Assembly: GCF_000801105.2 (NCBI RefSeq) | Contig: NC_079513.1 | Coordinates: 21,296,273-21,360,272, forward strand | Length of the DNA: 64,000 bases | Direction of reading: 5' to 3' | Source of the DNA: Raphanus sativus | Taxonomy: Eukaryota; Streptophyta; Magnoliopsida; Brassicales; Brassicaceae | Part shown: one piece after another, positions 11,430-23,559 of the stretch | Numbering within the stretch: the first letter of the stretch is position 1 | Layout: each line of letters starts with the position of its first letter | Position numbers and translations under genes: made by a program | Notes under the pieces: generated by a model | The model's input: the letters and a program-made list of their open reading frames with translations, nothing else | What the model was told of the DNA's origin: nothing | The model's database searches: none

Positions 11430-12303
11430 CCACATAGTTGTTCTTTTTTTTATCACCAAATATATTAGGATAAAAGCTCAAGCCTCTGACTAGGGAAAAG
11501 AATAGGTAGTATTACACAGGACAGATTTTGCAAGTTTATCTGCTGCATAATTAAAACGTCTAGCAAGGAAATTAAATGAAACAAACGAGAACGAGGAGGA
11601 TAGGTGTTCGATGTCCAGGATGATCCCGTAGAGATCCGCCGGAGGAGCAGTCGAGGAGAGCGCTAAGACCAGCGCCTGACAATCTGTGTTGAAGCAAATT
11701 TCTGAGAAGCCCTGGGAGAGGGATGTAAGGAGTGCAAATCGAAGAGCCAAAGCTTCCACTACTCGTGGTGCTGAGACATTCTTCTCTGTTCGCGATGCTT
11801 GGTAGATAATATTGCCCTGTTTGTCGGTGAAGATGCATCCAAAAGCTGCCATATTAAGATCATGTCTCCATGCTGCATCCGAGAAACAAACCGTTAGATC
11901 ATCCAGATTGGGAGTGACCAACATTTTGGGAGGACTTTGCGGTTGCTTGATGGCTATAGGTTGAGCCAAGTTCCATTCTCTGGCGCTCCAGATAGCTTTG
12001 GAGATCGTTGCCTCTGGTGTGACATATCTTTCTCGAAGACAAGTTGATTCCTCGCAAGCCAAATAAACCAGCAAATCCAAGGCAAGATATCAGCAACTAC
12101 ACCCAATGGAGGTAGGCCTACTGCTATCTTACCAAACTTCAGTGCATCAATGAAAGTCGGCGGGGTTGAGGGGTCCATTTGGGAGGCAAAGATCGCAGAT
12201 GCCCATATCTGCCTTGCATAGTTGCAATGAAGGAAGATATGTTCCTCTGTTTCCGGACACACGTCGTATGTAAGAGCAGTCCTCGTTACCACATAGTTGT
12301 TCT
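11430..12303 (-). mobile_element. 5'-truncated LINE (zf-RVT plus RNase H) with 15-bp TSDs
   Basis: CCACATAGTTGTTCT occurs perfectly at 11430-11444 and 12289-12303. Between them, minus-strand coding sequence starts with a reverse-transcriptase zinc-binding segment (CPETEEHIFLHCNYARQIW, then LPWICWFIWLARNQLVFE). It continues with a plant RVT_3 RNase H domain (CFSDAAWRHD, FNTDCQALVLAL, ARRFNYAADKLAKS). A T run at about 11444-11451 (poly(A) on the element strand) marks the 3' end. The frame shifts near 12029-12033, where one A of a short A run seems lost. This is the 3' end of a non-LTR retrotransposon inserted by target-primed reverse transcription, now dead. Confidence 0.9.
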
Positions 12304-12478
12304 AAACACTTTTTTGGAGTGATCTATGATTTTTGATGAGCGTTTAAATATTTTTAGGCGAATTAAGAAAGTGTTTTTCTTTCTGACTAAAGAAAATTGT
12401 ATTTATATAAGTAAAAAAAATTCGGAAATCCAATCTGGAATTATGAAACCATGTCTCTATAAAATCTATTCAAATTCA

Positions 12479-12570
12479 TTATTTTATATATTTTCAATAA
12501 CTGTGAATTTATTTTACAATTATTTATTTTTTATATTTTCAGTAACTGTGAATTTATTTTAAAATTATAA
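12479..12570. repeat. Two-copy tandem repeat around TAACTGTGAATTTATTTT
   Basis: Two adjacent units of about 50 bp each contain TTTTCARTAACTGTGAATTT; a third, more degenerate unit follows. Confidence 0.7.
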
Positions 12571-12617
12571 GTTTAATAACACTGAATTTTAATTTATTTT
12601 AAAAAATTATTATAAAG

Positions 12618-12680
12618 AATATATAGTTTATCACTTTAATATTCAAAGTGATTTGTACTTAAAGTGATAAACTATATATT
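12618..12680. repeat. Perfect 22-bp inverted repeat (hairpin) with 19-nt loop
   Basis: The arm at 12618-12639 (contains TAGTTTATCACTTTAA) and the arm at 12659-12680 are exact reverse complements, with 19 nt between them. It may be the core of a small MITE. Confidence 0.85.
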
Positions 12681-13441
12681 ATTTACATATTTATAAAAAA
12701 GTTCAAAGTGAACTGTCGATAGTCTATAAGAAAATAACTGTGAACAAAAAATCCAAACAAATCAACAAATATTTCATGAGATGTCGAAAAAAAAATGTCA
12801 TGACAACTAAGCAATACAACTTCTTAATATTATAGTCAATTTACAAAAATAGATAATATCAATCAGAGACTATCGATTTATCATTGGTTTTTCTTTTCTT
12901 ATTTTATATTTCGTTGACACATTGGATACTTTGTCGGGGGAAACAAAAACTCTTCTTGTGTTTATTCACATGCTCGACAAGTTGAGATGTAACATCAAGC
13001 ACATGCACAACCCACGAGACCTTGAAGTTTACATGAAATCTCTGGATTCAAAAGGAGTTATTGAGAAAAAACACATCCAAGAAAATTGTAACTTTGACCT
13101 TGAGCCTAACTAACATTTATTGTTGGCCAGTCTAGGTTTGAGTTTCGACGTAGGTGGTTTACAAGACCGTAATAAATTATTGGTTCATTTTTTGGTATTA
13201 ATTAGAGGACATTTCAAATTTTAAGTCAGACAGTCCGATACGTTTTTGGGATAGTCTATTATGTACCATTAAGTACGTTCTTCTTAGGACCGATCGAATC
13301 AATCGATATGGTTTATAAAAAAAAACACATGTATTAATGAACTTCTTCTCGTTGCCATCACCATAATGATCAACATCAACTACATGGCTCTAGTGAACTC
13401 ATCCTATTTGCTCAGTACCATTGTTGTAATTGTGCCTCGTT

Positions 13442-13990
13442 CTTTTTTTTGGTCAAATAACAACTTCATTTCATAGAAGGGATTACACTCTAACAATGGA
13501 AGAAGAGTTTAGCAATGAAAGGGTTGACTTTGCTACTGAATCAGCTTGCACATTACTTAAGCGAGATACAAAAACAAAAGATATGGATCAAAAGAAAAGC
13601 TAAAGTGATATATATCAAATAAAATCCCAAACAAAGCTGGAAATGAGCCTTTCTCCCTCAGCATCTTCACAAAAGATTGAGAATCACTCATCTTCATGAA
13701 AAATTTGACATTTGATGAAACATCATACATAACCGCCGAAGGAATAGCAATAGCCGCAGCCATAAGAGCCGATGAAACAGAGCAGCGAAATTCACTAAAG
13801 GAGGAGAGTCTCGGTATGTTATTTCAGCCTGAAAAAATCCGCCAATGCCACAGTTCATTGTTTTTTCATCCCATGCTGCATCAACATTACAGATACAGCA
13901 TCCCGAGTGCCTCCGTGTTCTTTTAGTTAAAATAGCGTATAAGTTGGAGAGTCCCCAATGGAGTTTCCACCATATTAGGTGGCTATACAT
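13442..13990 (-). pseudogene. LINE RNase H-domain relic
   Basis: The minus strand encodes CNVDAAWDEKTMNCGIGGFF, the start of the RVT_3 RNase H domain with its first catalytic Asp. In another frame MAAAIAIPSAVMY, then SDSQSFVKML, then VQADSVAKSTL follow, the middle and end of the same domain. At least one frameshift, near 13790-13810, and a stop near 13560 separate the parts. A T8 run followed by GGTCAA (13442-13455) is the reverse complement of a typical Brassicaceae LINE 3' end. No target duplication was found. Confidence 0.8.
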
Positions 13991-15769
13991 AATGGACTTT
14001 CTTTACAAAATTATGTTAAATTAATAAAATAAATTAAAGAAAGAGAGTGTATTAGGAAAACGAACTACAAGAAAGAGACCATGACTGAGTAAACCGTAGG
14101 CCATCCAAAGGGAGCTAGCCAGAAATGAGAAGAATAACAAGTAAAACAGCGTGTATTCCACACCATTTTTTTTTGCTAAACTTTGGTGTAGCAACTTTTT
14201 TTAATCTGTACCACTTTTTTTCTGCACACACTTTCACATTAATTAGCTTCATCGACAAATATTTATTCTTGTCTGAACAATATCTCAAATTAATGGTTGG
14301 CTTGATTTCGGTAGAGGGTAAAGATCTTTTAAGAATGTTATAGATTTAGGCTATAATCTTATTATTGGATGCCAGACCAGGTTCTCGCCAAAATCATTCA
14401 CAACTGAATTCTTTAAAATTAGTTCTTTCCGTAGTGGGAAATTTGCCTTGTGACTATATAATTGCAACGATGCATATATAGCTTTTTACCGTAACGACGA
14501 GAGGGGAACAATACATGGAGACATAAGACATATATTGCAATTAGCATGTAGTTTACTGTAGTTAAAGTTGTGTCGTTTTTTTCTATTTTCTTATCGTCTT
14601 ATATCCTGAAACCATATTTTAATTTTTAATCAACTATATTTATTTGTTGGATTTATCCTTTTTGTCAAAGTATTGAATTATGTTTTTAATTATTTGGCCT
14701 ATATACTTGGAATTGATTTCGAGTTTTACTATTCAAGTTTAACTTTGACATTTACTCTGGGGTTGTATGAATTCGTTGCCTGATTTTGATAATTGCCTCC
14801 TATTTCGATAATGTTATTCGATAACTGCTGTCATTTATATGCAAACAGTTAATAAAACGAATATTTTGGTATTGTATTCATATTGGTAGATTTTAGACTC
14901 CTGAAAACTTGGACCACGAATAAGACACACCATCATGGCATGTTAGTTTAGATGAGTGTCACAATACAAAAAGAGTGGGTCACATTAATCAAATAATATT
15001 GCAAATTAGATACTTTTATTTTGGTTATCTATAATAAATGATAAAATAGTAACATATTTTTAGAATTAACATTTATATTAATTGATATAAAAATTAACAC
15101 TATTTTTACAACCGATACACATTTAAATCGATTACAATGATTAATACAAATATTTTCACTAAACTACTATAATTTTTGCATCACCATTATAAAACTAGTT
15201 TTATAAATAATGTAAATTTTGTTTTCATCGATAATAATATATAAATAAAATATGTAAAATAATCATTATACGTTCTGTGTAATTGGAAATGAGTATCAAT
15301 ATAGCAACTTCAGTTTTAATAAATAAGTATTAAAATGAATTAGCTTTATTTTAATAATTCGTAATTTATGTGTCTAGCTACCTATTTTATAAAAATGTTC
15401 CTTTTATTTTAATTATTATTATTTTCATAATATAGATCGAATTGGACAGTTGTGATATAGAAAAGTGTGGTAACTCGAGTCTATTTTAGATTTTGGGCTT
15501 TTGTTGCATTTATCATCGAATTGATCAATTCAGTCGCTTCTAGTTTTGTATTTTGTTTTCGTGGTGCCAGAGATCTGAAACATGACTGATGTTAACTTGC
15601 GTTTATGAATCAGTTATTATAGAAACAAAAGGTCCATTTTCACCCACCCACGTCGAAGTAGACAAGTAATTTTTTGTGGGTTATAGACGAGCATAGGTGC
15701 AGAAGATATATATGGTTTATGTTTGTCTTAACAGAAACTGAACTAGATATTTCATCTTTTACTGCAATA
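13991..15769. other. AT-rich spacer, no gene recognised
   Basis: Only short open frames without family similarity are seen. This spacer lies between the second LINE relic and the Helitron at 15.77 kb. Confidence 0.5.
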
Positions 15770-17059
15770 CTAGGTGATAATCCGCACCCTGTGCGGAGTG
15801 AAAGATTTTTATTTTAATTTAACGATATTAGAAATTTTCAAAATTATAAGCACAAATATTAGATCTAATGGTACATATCGAACGAAATTGTGAATGTATA
15901 TACAATGTACAAATATTTTTTATAGAACAAACTTGTGTAATTGGTTATGTGTTAATTAGATTTAATTTATGTTAAAATATATAATAGTATGCAATAATTT
16001 CAACCTATTTATTTCGAATTTAATTCAAAACAAAACATATAAAATAGATTTATTGTTTGCATAATAAAAAGTATGATTATAATATTAAAAGAAACATAGA
16101 TAGTAGTAAAATAAATTACGCAAGAAACAAATTATAAGCAAAAAAATGATAAAACCAAAATGCCACGAAAAAAATCTTTAGAATTTCTGATTTGCAATCA
16201 TATACAAAGAAATAACTAAGAATTAGTTTACCAAACTAAACATAGCTGCTTACCAAATTAATTTACAAAAAAATATAAAACTAATTAAATGCATAACTTT
16301 TAATTTCAAATGTGAAATACTTACTCCATGTTTACTACAAAGAACCGGATCTTATGGTCAATGAAATCATTGCTTCCGTTCGTAGGTTTTATCATATATT
16401 ATTCAAGAAATCATATTCCTACTACAACCCCATAAATATTTGGTTCATATTTTCAGACAAAAAACAACTTTAGACAGTCGCACTCAAAATAATAGCATAT
16501 TTATGAACACTTAACTTGACTATAAAATAAAATTCGGACATGAATTTAAAAAAAGCCATGAGTTTGCTTGTGAAATTGTTTGTATTAATCATTTGAGTTG
16601 AGGAGAAGGGTGTGGTAATTTTGATTTTATTATAAAAACCACATATTCATACTAAGAAGTGAAATACATGTGGGGCAATAGTAATTATCTCCAGATCACT
16701 GTAATTAAAGATAATATTACCTATTTAATTTCACATAACTTGCGCGATAATTATACTAAGACTAACCTAAATTAGATAGGCACCATAATGAAACTTCCTT
16801 TTATATGAAAAAATTAAGTTCAAAAAATTCAGTCGATTATTAATTGATTACAAAAATTTGAATCCATAATATAATTTTCTTATATAAAACAATCATATTT
16901 TTGTTAAAAGAGTATAATCATAATCAACTCCCTAATAATATACAGAAATTAAGCCAATTAATGGCACCACAGATTATTGAGAGTTTAATCAGCAAATTTA
17001 GTTACCAAAATCGTAAAAAAAAATATCAAACTTATTAGAAGTTTCCTTTTAACAAACAC

Positions 17060-17301
17060 GATATCATTTGTCTTTGCAAATCATGTTTTATTTAATGCCA
17101 CCCAGATTTGTAGGTTAGACATTTTAAAATTGATTAAGTTAACATAATAAATTTGGTAGGTTATATGAATTCTGTATATGTCCAATTACAGTTTTGTTTT
17201 GTTTTCTTATTATTATTTGATACTTGATATATAGACGACATTATAGTTAGACATTACACTATCTATGTAAACACTATAGTTAGGCATCCTTATTATAACA
17301 C

Positions 17302-17387
<86 letters not shown>

Positions 17388-18289
17388 CTAACTATATATA
17401 GAACTTCTTGATGGTTACATTTTATATATAGTTAGACATTTTATATCAAAACCCATGTTATAGTTTGGTTTTAATTATTTCTCTTTATAAAAAAAATTGC
17501 AAATAATTTCATAACAGACTCGTAAATATAATAAATTCATATACTATATGTTATAACCTCAACTAACAAAAGAATGTGAAGTATATGTATAATGTGTAAA
17601 AATCAAGATAAATTGGATGAATATATAATAGAATTTTCTAACATTGTGAATATACTACATAGGATTGAGACTTTGCACATAATTTTTTATTTTTGTCTAG
17701 GGGTCAACGTTTAATATACAATCCTCTTGACGTGTATATAAGAAAATAATTCATCTGCAGATTATAAAATCATTCATCTTCAAGATAGAAAAATAATAAA
17801 GTCATAACATTAAACATTTACGTTTTAATTTGTTTGGTTAGTCAATAACAAAGTAGCTTATACTATATTAGTAAAGTTATAATATATTGATCAATGGCAA
17901 TTCCTGTAATTATTCTAGTTAGCAAAGGGTCTTTAAATTTAAGGGATGAGAGTGCTTGTGGAGCTGACACGTGTAAATGGCACATATGTAAATCACACAT
18001 CAACACAAGGTTATTTTCAATGAATGCTCCTCAAATAATATATAGGGGATATCATTTGTCTTTGCAAATCACGTTTTATTTAATGCCACCCAGATTTGTA
18101 GGTTAGACATTTTAAAATTGATTAAGTTAACATAATAAATTTGGTAGGTTATATGAATTCTGTATATGTCCAATTACAGTTTTGTTTTGTTTTTTTATTA
18201 TTATTTGATACTTGATATATAGACGACATTATAGTTAGACATTACACTATCTATGTAAACACTATAGTTAGACATCCTTATTATAACAC

Positions 18290-18340
<51 letters not shown>

Positions 18341-19001
18341 CTAACTATATATAGAACTTCTTGATGGTTACATTTTATATATAGTTAGACATTTTATATC
18401 AGAACCCATGTTATAGTTTGGTTTTAATTATTTCTCTTTATAAAAAAAATTGCAAATAATTTCATAACAGACTCGTAAATATAATAAATTCATATACTAT
18501 ATGTTATAACCTCAACTAACAAAAGAATGTGAAGTATATGTATAATGTGTAAAAATCAAGATAAATTGGATGAATATATAATAGAATTCTCTAACATTGT
18601 GAATATACTACATAGGATTGAGACTTTGCACATAATTTTTTATTTTTGTCTAGGGGTCAACGTTTAATATACAATCCTCTTGACGTGTATATAAGAAAAT
18701 AATTCATCTGCAGATCATAAAATCATTCATCTTCAAGATAGAAAAATAATAAAGTCATAGCATTAAACGTTTACGTTTTAATTTGTTTGGTTAATCAATA
18801 ACAAAGTAGCTTATACTATATTAGTAAAGTTATAATATATTGATCAATGGCAATTCCTGTAATTATTCTAGTTAGCAAAGGGTCTTTAAATTTAAGGGAT
18901 GAGAGTGCTTGTGGAGCTGACACGTGTAAATGGCACACATGTAAATCACACATCAACACAAAGTTATTTTCAATGAATGCTCCTCAAATAATATATAGGG
19001 G
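17060..19001 (-). repeat. Tandem direct duplication of a 0.95-0.99 kb unit
   Basis: Copy 1 (17060-18047) and copy 2 (18048-19001) differ by few substitutions and by the length of an internal TA run (17305-17385 versus 18294-18338). Both contain the same open start MAIPVIILVSKGSLNLRDES (17894 and 18847) and the same GTTAGACATT subrepeats. The junction shares GATATC. The near identity implies a recent event. Confidence 0.95.
17305..17385. repeat. TA microsatellite
   Basis: A nearly pure (TA)n tract with one phase shift; a shorter allele of the same tract is at 18294-18338 in the second copy. Confidence 0.95.
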
Positions 19002-19002
19002 A

Positions 19003-20760
19003 TTTTATATCATTCATGTCCCTTACATATTTCCAATGTGCGATTTTCTCTTCAAACAACACGTGCACTCACTCAACTTAGCTTCGCCCCTGTAGAGAAC
19101 GCAGGAAAAAAAGATGCCACACAAATGATATAGGGACACAAAGAAAAGAGACCAAACCTCTGATCCTGGCAGGAGTGGACCTGATTGTTTAGCATAGAAG
19201 ACTCAATTGAAATGGGCCAGGCACGAAACTTTCGACAACTGGATGTCTAAGTTTTTTTTTCTTTGTCAGCAGATGACCCAAGTTGTTATGGAACTGCTAA
19301 ATAGAATAACATTTCCTATAAATAGTAATAAAATATTAATTATTTAATATTTGTAAGTAAAAAGCATTATTTTCTAGTATAGAATACTTATTGGATATTT
19401 TGTTCTACTTATCAATTTTATTATTTAATACATATGTGTTGTGAACAGCCGTCGTTTAGGTTAGAAGAAGAATAGAGAAGAAAACGTATTGAGGCAAAAT
19501 ACCCGTTTAGGGTTTCTTATTAATGATGTGATAATAATTTACAAACTCTTAAACCCATATTTATACAGCCTAAAAAACCTGATTTCCTTTTCCCACGAGT
19601 GCTGGGCATTTTACTGGTACAATAGAGATTTAAGACACACAGATGCAACAATGTATGTGATATATATACTATTCCAGCAAGAAAAAAGAACAACGTATAT
19701 ATCATGCTGAAATATACTAAAGTACTATGGTTTATATATTTTGTTCTGGAACAATTTATAAATGTCTACATTAAATGATTTTAATCATTTTATGATCAGT
19801 ATATAAGTCTGGAGATTTAGTTTGAACACTAGTGAAATGAGACAAACCAATACAGTGAACACAGAAGCAGTATTGCACCGACGGAGTACGAAAGTATGGA
19901 AGGAAGGTTACCGAGAGAACTGAATATCTTTTTTTTTTGGGGTAAAAGAGAACTGAATATATGAATGTTGCTGTTGCCTATGAGAGAACTCATGAATATA
20001 TTAATTTTCTCTCTATAAGTTCCTTCTCCTCTTGTCGAATGCTCAAAGAGAAGGTTTATAAGAAATACTTGGCTCTCGGATTGGGATATAGACCTTCTTT
20101 GGGTTGGTCTAACTCTAAAACTCATCCGTTCTCTCACATCCTCTAAAGTATGTCGTTGGCAAAATTGGCATGCATGCCTACCTTCCGTCAACTACCGCCA
20201 TCATCATTAGTGATCGTTGTGAAAGTTTTTTAAAAAAAATAATTGTGAAAGTTAGTTTGGCTGTAGTAAATTTGCTTTTGCTCCTTGGATCAAGAATGCA
20301 CGCATGAAATTTATACGGACAGATCTCTCATGGGCCTAATTGTACTATACAGTACAACACTTTATCACATGTCTTTCTAACGTTGTAAATACAACCATAG
20401 AAAACAAAGTATATTAGCGTTTATGACTAGTGTTGGTGCAGGTCTGTTGAGAGGAAGTTTCTGTGTTCTTCTCTAACTGCACCGTGCTGATCTTAGAAAA
20501 AATCATTATTTGCTATGTTTAAGTACCTTTGTAGAGTGCAGAGTCTCTGACTCTAAGATTAGATGCACCTTACGTGCTTTGCTTTCTGTAAAAATGTTTT
20601 TGTTATGAATGTTTGAAGTTATACCATATTTTTATATAGGGATAATATGTTCATGACAAAGCTTGGTCAAAGTTTTTTTTTTAGCTTGGTCAAAGTTAAC
20701 GAATGAATTAGTTGAAGTCTTAGTTTAGAAAGTCAGATACTCAAATCTTTGACCAAGACG
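19003..20760. other. Spacer, no gene recognised
   Basis: Mixed sequence with short open frames at 19489-19710, 19829-20191 (-) and 19961-20146. I see no conserved domain. Some higher-complexity sequence near 20030-20200 might be an old gene or promoter fragment. Confidence 0.4.
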
Positions 20761-20799
20761 TCTATACTACTCTTAATACATCATAATCCTATATATATA

Positions 20800-21079
20800 T
20801 AGTATGAAATTACGTAATCATTTTAATAAATGACGTTCAGCAATAAAATAAATATATCAATTATTTAACTGATGCAAGTTAACATCACTTATTTTAAAAT
20901 GATACAGTTTAATAAAATTTATATCATTTTATTGAATTGATGTTAATATTAGTATCACTTACATAAACTGATTTTAAATTTTATATATTTGTGTCATTTA
21001 TAAATAAGTAATTTAATATAAAATCATTTACATAATTGATACAATTTAAGTGATACAATTCAATCATTTTTTTGTAGTG
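20800..21079 (-). mobile_element. CACTA-like terminus with subterminal repeats
   Basis: The plus strand ends TTTTTTTGTAGTG at 21079, the reverse complement of a CACTACAAAAA terminus. The preceding 250 bp repeat the words ATGATACA and TGATACAATT in both orientations, as CACTA subterminal regions do. The opposite terminus was not found, so this is a remnant or a very diverged MITE. Confidence 0.45.
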
Positions 21080-22982
21080 ACATCCCATTACTGAGAGGTG
21101 TTAAGAAGCAAGGAGTTGACAAACTGTGAGACGTTGGAGTATTATGATACATCATAATAGCATATTTATATGTTAAGGGTTCTCATCTTGTCTTTGTATG
21201 GTTATTTAGTATATTTTTAGTAAATAATTAAAATTTTCTCTTTTTATAATAAGTTAAACAAATAAGAGACTGTCACTTGTAAAGCAAGTATGTAAAAATG
21301 TTCAAATCAAATCTCTGCACAGAAACAGTATGACCCTCTCTCTTCCCATTTTCCATTTTTCTAATTTGTTTTCTGACAGATACCCATCTTATATACTCAT
21401 CTCATCCTATCAATAGAGCTGCTCTTAGTTAGTCCTAATCTGTTGTAAGTTCGAAGGTTCCAAGATAAAGAATGAGTCGGTACACTGTTCTTATGTCCCA
21501 ACAATAAAGGACGCCAATTTTCTTTTTTTTTTTGAAAAATGGGACGTCAAATTTTTCTCATCTGATTTCGATCGATTAAACTGGAAAACATACGAAAGCA
21601 AAATTCAAAAAGCTGGTGGAAGCAGAAAACACCTTAAAATCTCCAGAAAAATATATAGTTCACAAGAGCGAATTGCAAACCCAAACATCTAGTAAGTAGT
21701 TACACATACAAAAACTACATCATCGAAGAACGTCAAATAGTCGGGCCTTCACCTTCGTTACTTTCAAGTTATTAAAAACAATCCTTCTTTTCTCTTATAA
21801 TGGATGGTCAAATATATATTCGCTAGGTTTAATTACTTACTAGATTCTGACTCACCCTTCAAAATACGGTTATATTTTTTTTTTTTAGTTTTTTGATAAA
21901 AAATCATATTTTTATAATTATATTTTTGTTTAATATTAATTTAATTTGATAGAATAGTCCTTTAAATAAACAAAATACATAACTGGATATAACATTTATC
22001 AGTAGATCATGTTCATATTTTAATAGAATAGATAGTTTCAATATTATATTCATACAAATTACACTTAACAACGATACCATCAGAGGTCTGTTCCGAACTA
22101 TGAGAAAATATTGTGTTATATGTATATCTTTTTGTAAACAAAGTGTATCGTGTTTTAGTTTCTGTAGTAAATAATATGTATTATACGCTTATTTTGATTA
22201 TCAGTCTATTCCTATGTTTTATTTTAAGAGTTTTTTTTTGAATGTTTTATGATTTTAATACTCTTTTCATATATACTTTAAAAGTATTTACATATTACAT
22301 ATATCATTTATTTGAATATTAGATTAAATAGTTTTAGTGTGACGATTTATCATTTTATTTTTGCATATATGTTTTATTGATTTCATTTTTAGTTTTAAGC
22401 TGTTTATTTATGTTCTTTTCTCTATTTTCATATTTTTACTTTTGATAATAATGTATTCTTAATTATTTATTGAACAAACTTATGTGTTTATGATTTTACA
22501 GTTCAATGTTTTCTTCTTTAGTTGTCTATTTTAAAACTATTCTTCTTAATTATGATCTTATAATGTGGTATTTTTACTTATAGGAATGTGATATAATCAT
22601 ATAACTGATAAATTTATTTATTTTATGTTTATATTTTAATAATTTTCAAATAGTTAAATTCAAAGAAAATAGTTTTATATTAGTACATATATGTTAACTT
22701 CTTATTTAATAAAAATGTTGATGTATCAATACAGAAATTCTTCTTTTATCATTAGTATATATTTATTTTATAATTTCTTATTTTTTATTTTTCATAATTT
22801 AAAAAAATAAATAAGATATTTGAATATTAAAAAAACACAAAGAAGTGATGTTTGGATAACTAACGATTGAATATATATTAAAAATCATGTTTCTATAAAA
22901 GAAAAATAGTCCAAACATTTCCATGACTTGATTGGATTTTACATTATTCTGTAAGGATTTAATCTTTTGAATTTTTATTTAA
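21080..22982. other. AT-rich spacer, no gene recognised
   Basis: Very AT-rich sequence with no open frame of note; repeat-derived but not classifiable by eye. Confidence 0.5.
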
Positions 22983-23235
22983 TACTCCATCTATTTCATA
23001 ATAAGTATCATTTTAGATTTTTTTCTTTCATTTCAAAATAAGTATCATTCTACAATTTTAATGCAGCTTTGTACATTAAATCCATTTTTATCTTTTTGAA
23101 AAACTAATAGATTTTTATTTAAATCATTTTCATTTAATTAATCATGCATTAAATATGAATATAGTAGTCTATTATACAATTTTTTAATCTCTCTGAAAAG
23201 TGTCAAAGTGACACTTATTAAAAACGGAGGGAGTA
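22983..23235. mobile_element. Stowaway-type MITE (Tc1/mariner) with TA duplication
   Basis: The ends are CTCCATCTATTTCATAATAA (from 22985) and, inverted, CTCCCTCCGTTTTTAATAAG (to 23233). TA lies at both flanks and the length is about 249 bp. The CTCCCTCCGTTT terminus is characteristic of this group. Confidence 0.8.
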
Positions 23236-23333
23236 TATAACTAATCTTGATAAATTGTAAATATTAAAAAAAATATTGATAGATAATACTTAATTTTTTT
23301 ATTTTAAGAGAAAATAACAAAGAAGTTTGAATT

Positions 23334-23347
23334 ATTATTATTATTAC

Positions 23348-23378
<31 letters not shown>

Positions 23379-23394
23379 GTTATTATTATTAATT
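23334..23394. repeat. ATT/TTA trinucleotide microsatellite
   Basis: About 18 units of ATT with three interruptions (ACT, GTT and a final phase change). Confidence 0.95.
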
Positions 23395-23559
23395 GTAAAT
23401 TTAATTGTTTTTTTGTTCATAGTTATAGTTAAAAACATTTTTCTAATGTGAAGAAAATGATGCATGGTTAAAATTTATTTATTTCGTAGTTAACGGTAAT
23501 AATTATATATTTTTTCTGAATTCTTAATTTTTCTAATGTGAAGAAAATGATGCATGGAA

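Larger units (their letters stand above)
12304..13440. other. AT-rich spacer with short repeats and a small orphan ORF
   Basis: The stretch holds a tandem motif at 12479-12570, a hairpin at 12618-12680 (both listed separately), and an open frame at 12922-13113 of 63 codons (MDTLSGETKTLLVF). I cannot assign that frame to a family; it could be a captured exon scrap or chance. Confidence 0.4.
15770..19002 (-). mobile_element. Non-autonomous Helitron (3.2 kb) with duplicated 5' region
   Basis: Read on the minus strand the element starts TCCCCTATATATTATTTGAG at 19002 and ends with a hairpin (CCGCACAGGGTGCGG, 15796-15782), ATTATCAC and CTAG at 15773-15770. The flanking bases are A on the plus strand at 15769 and T at 19003, as expected for insertion between A and T without target duplication. 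No Rep/helicase coding was seen. The 5'-terminal ~0.95 kb is present twice in direct tandem (listed separately), so a second 5' terminus sits internally near 18049. Confidence 0.75.

Noticed and set aside
12922..13113. Small gene starting MDTLSGETK
   Set aside because: 63 codons in AT-rich spacer with no recognised family; kept only as an orphan ORF note.
17894..18106. Pair of paralogous small genes (MAIPVIILVSKGSLNL, repeated at 18847)
   Set aside because: Both lie at the same place in the two copies of a Helitron 5' segment; the ORF tails differ and no domain is present.
19829..20191. 120-codon minus-strand gene
   Set aside because: Composition and lack of homology suggest chance; no splice or promoter support.
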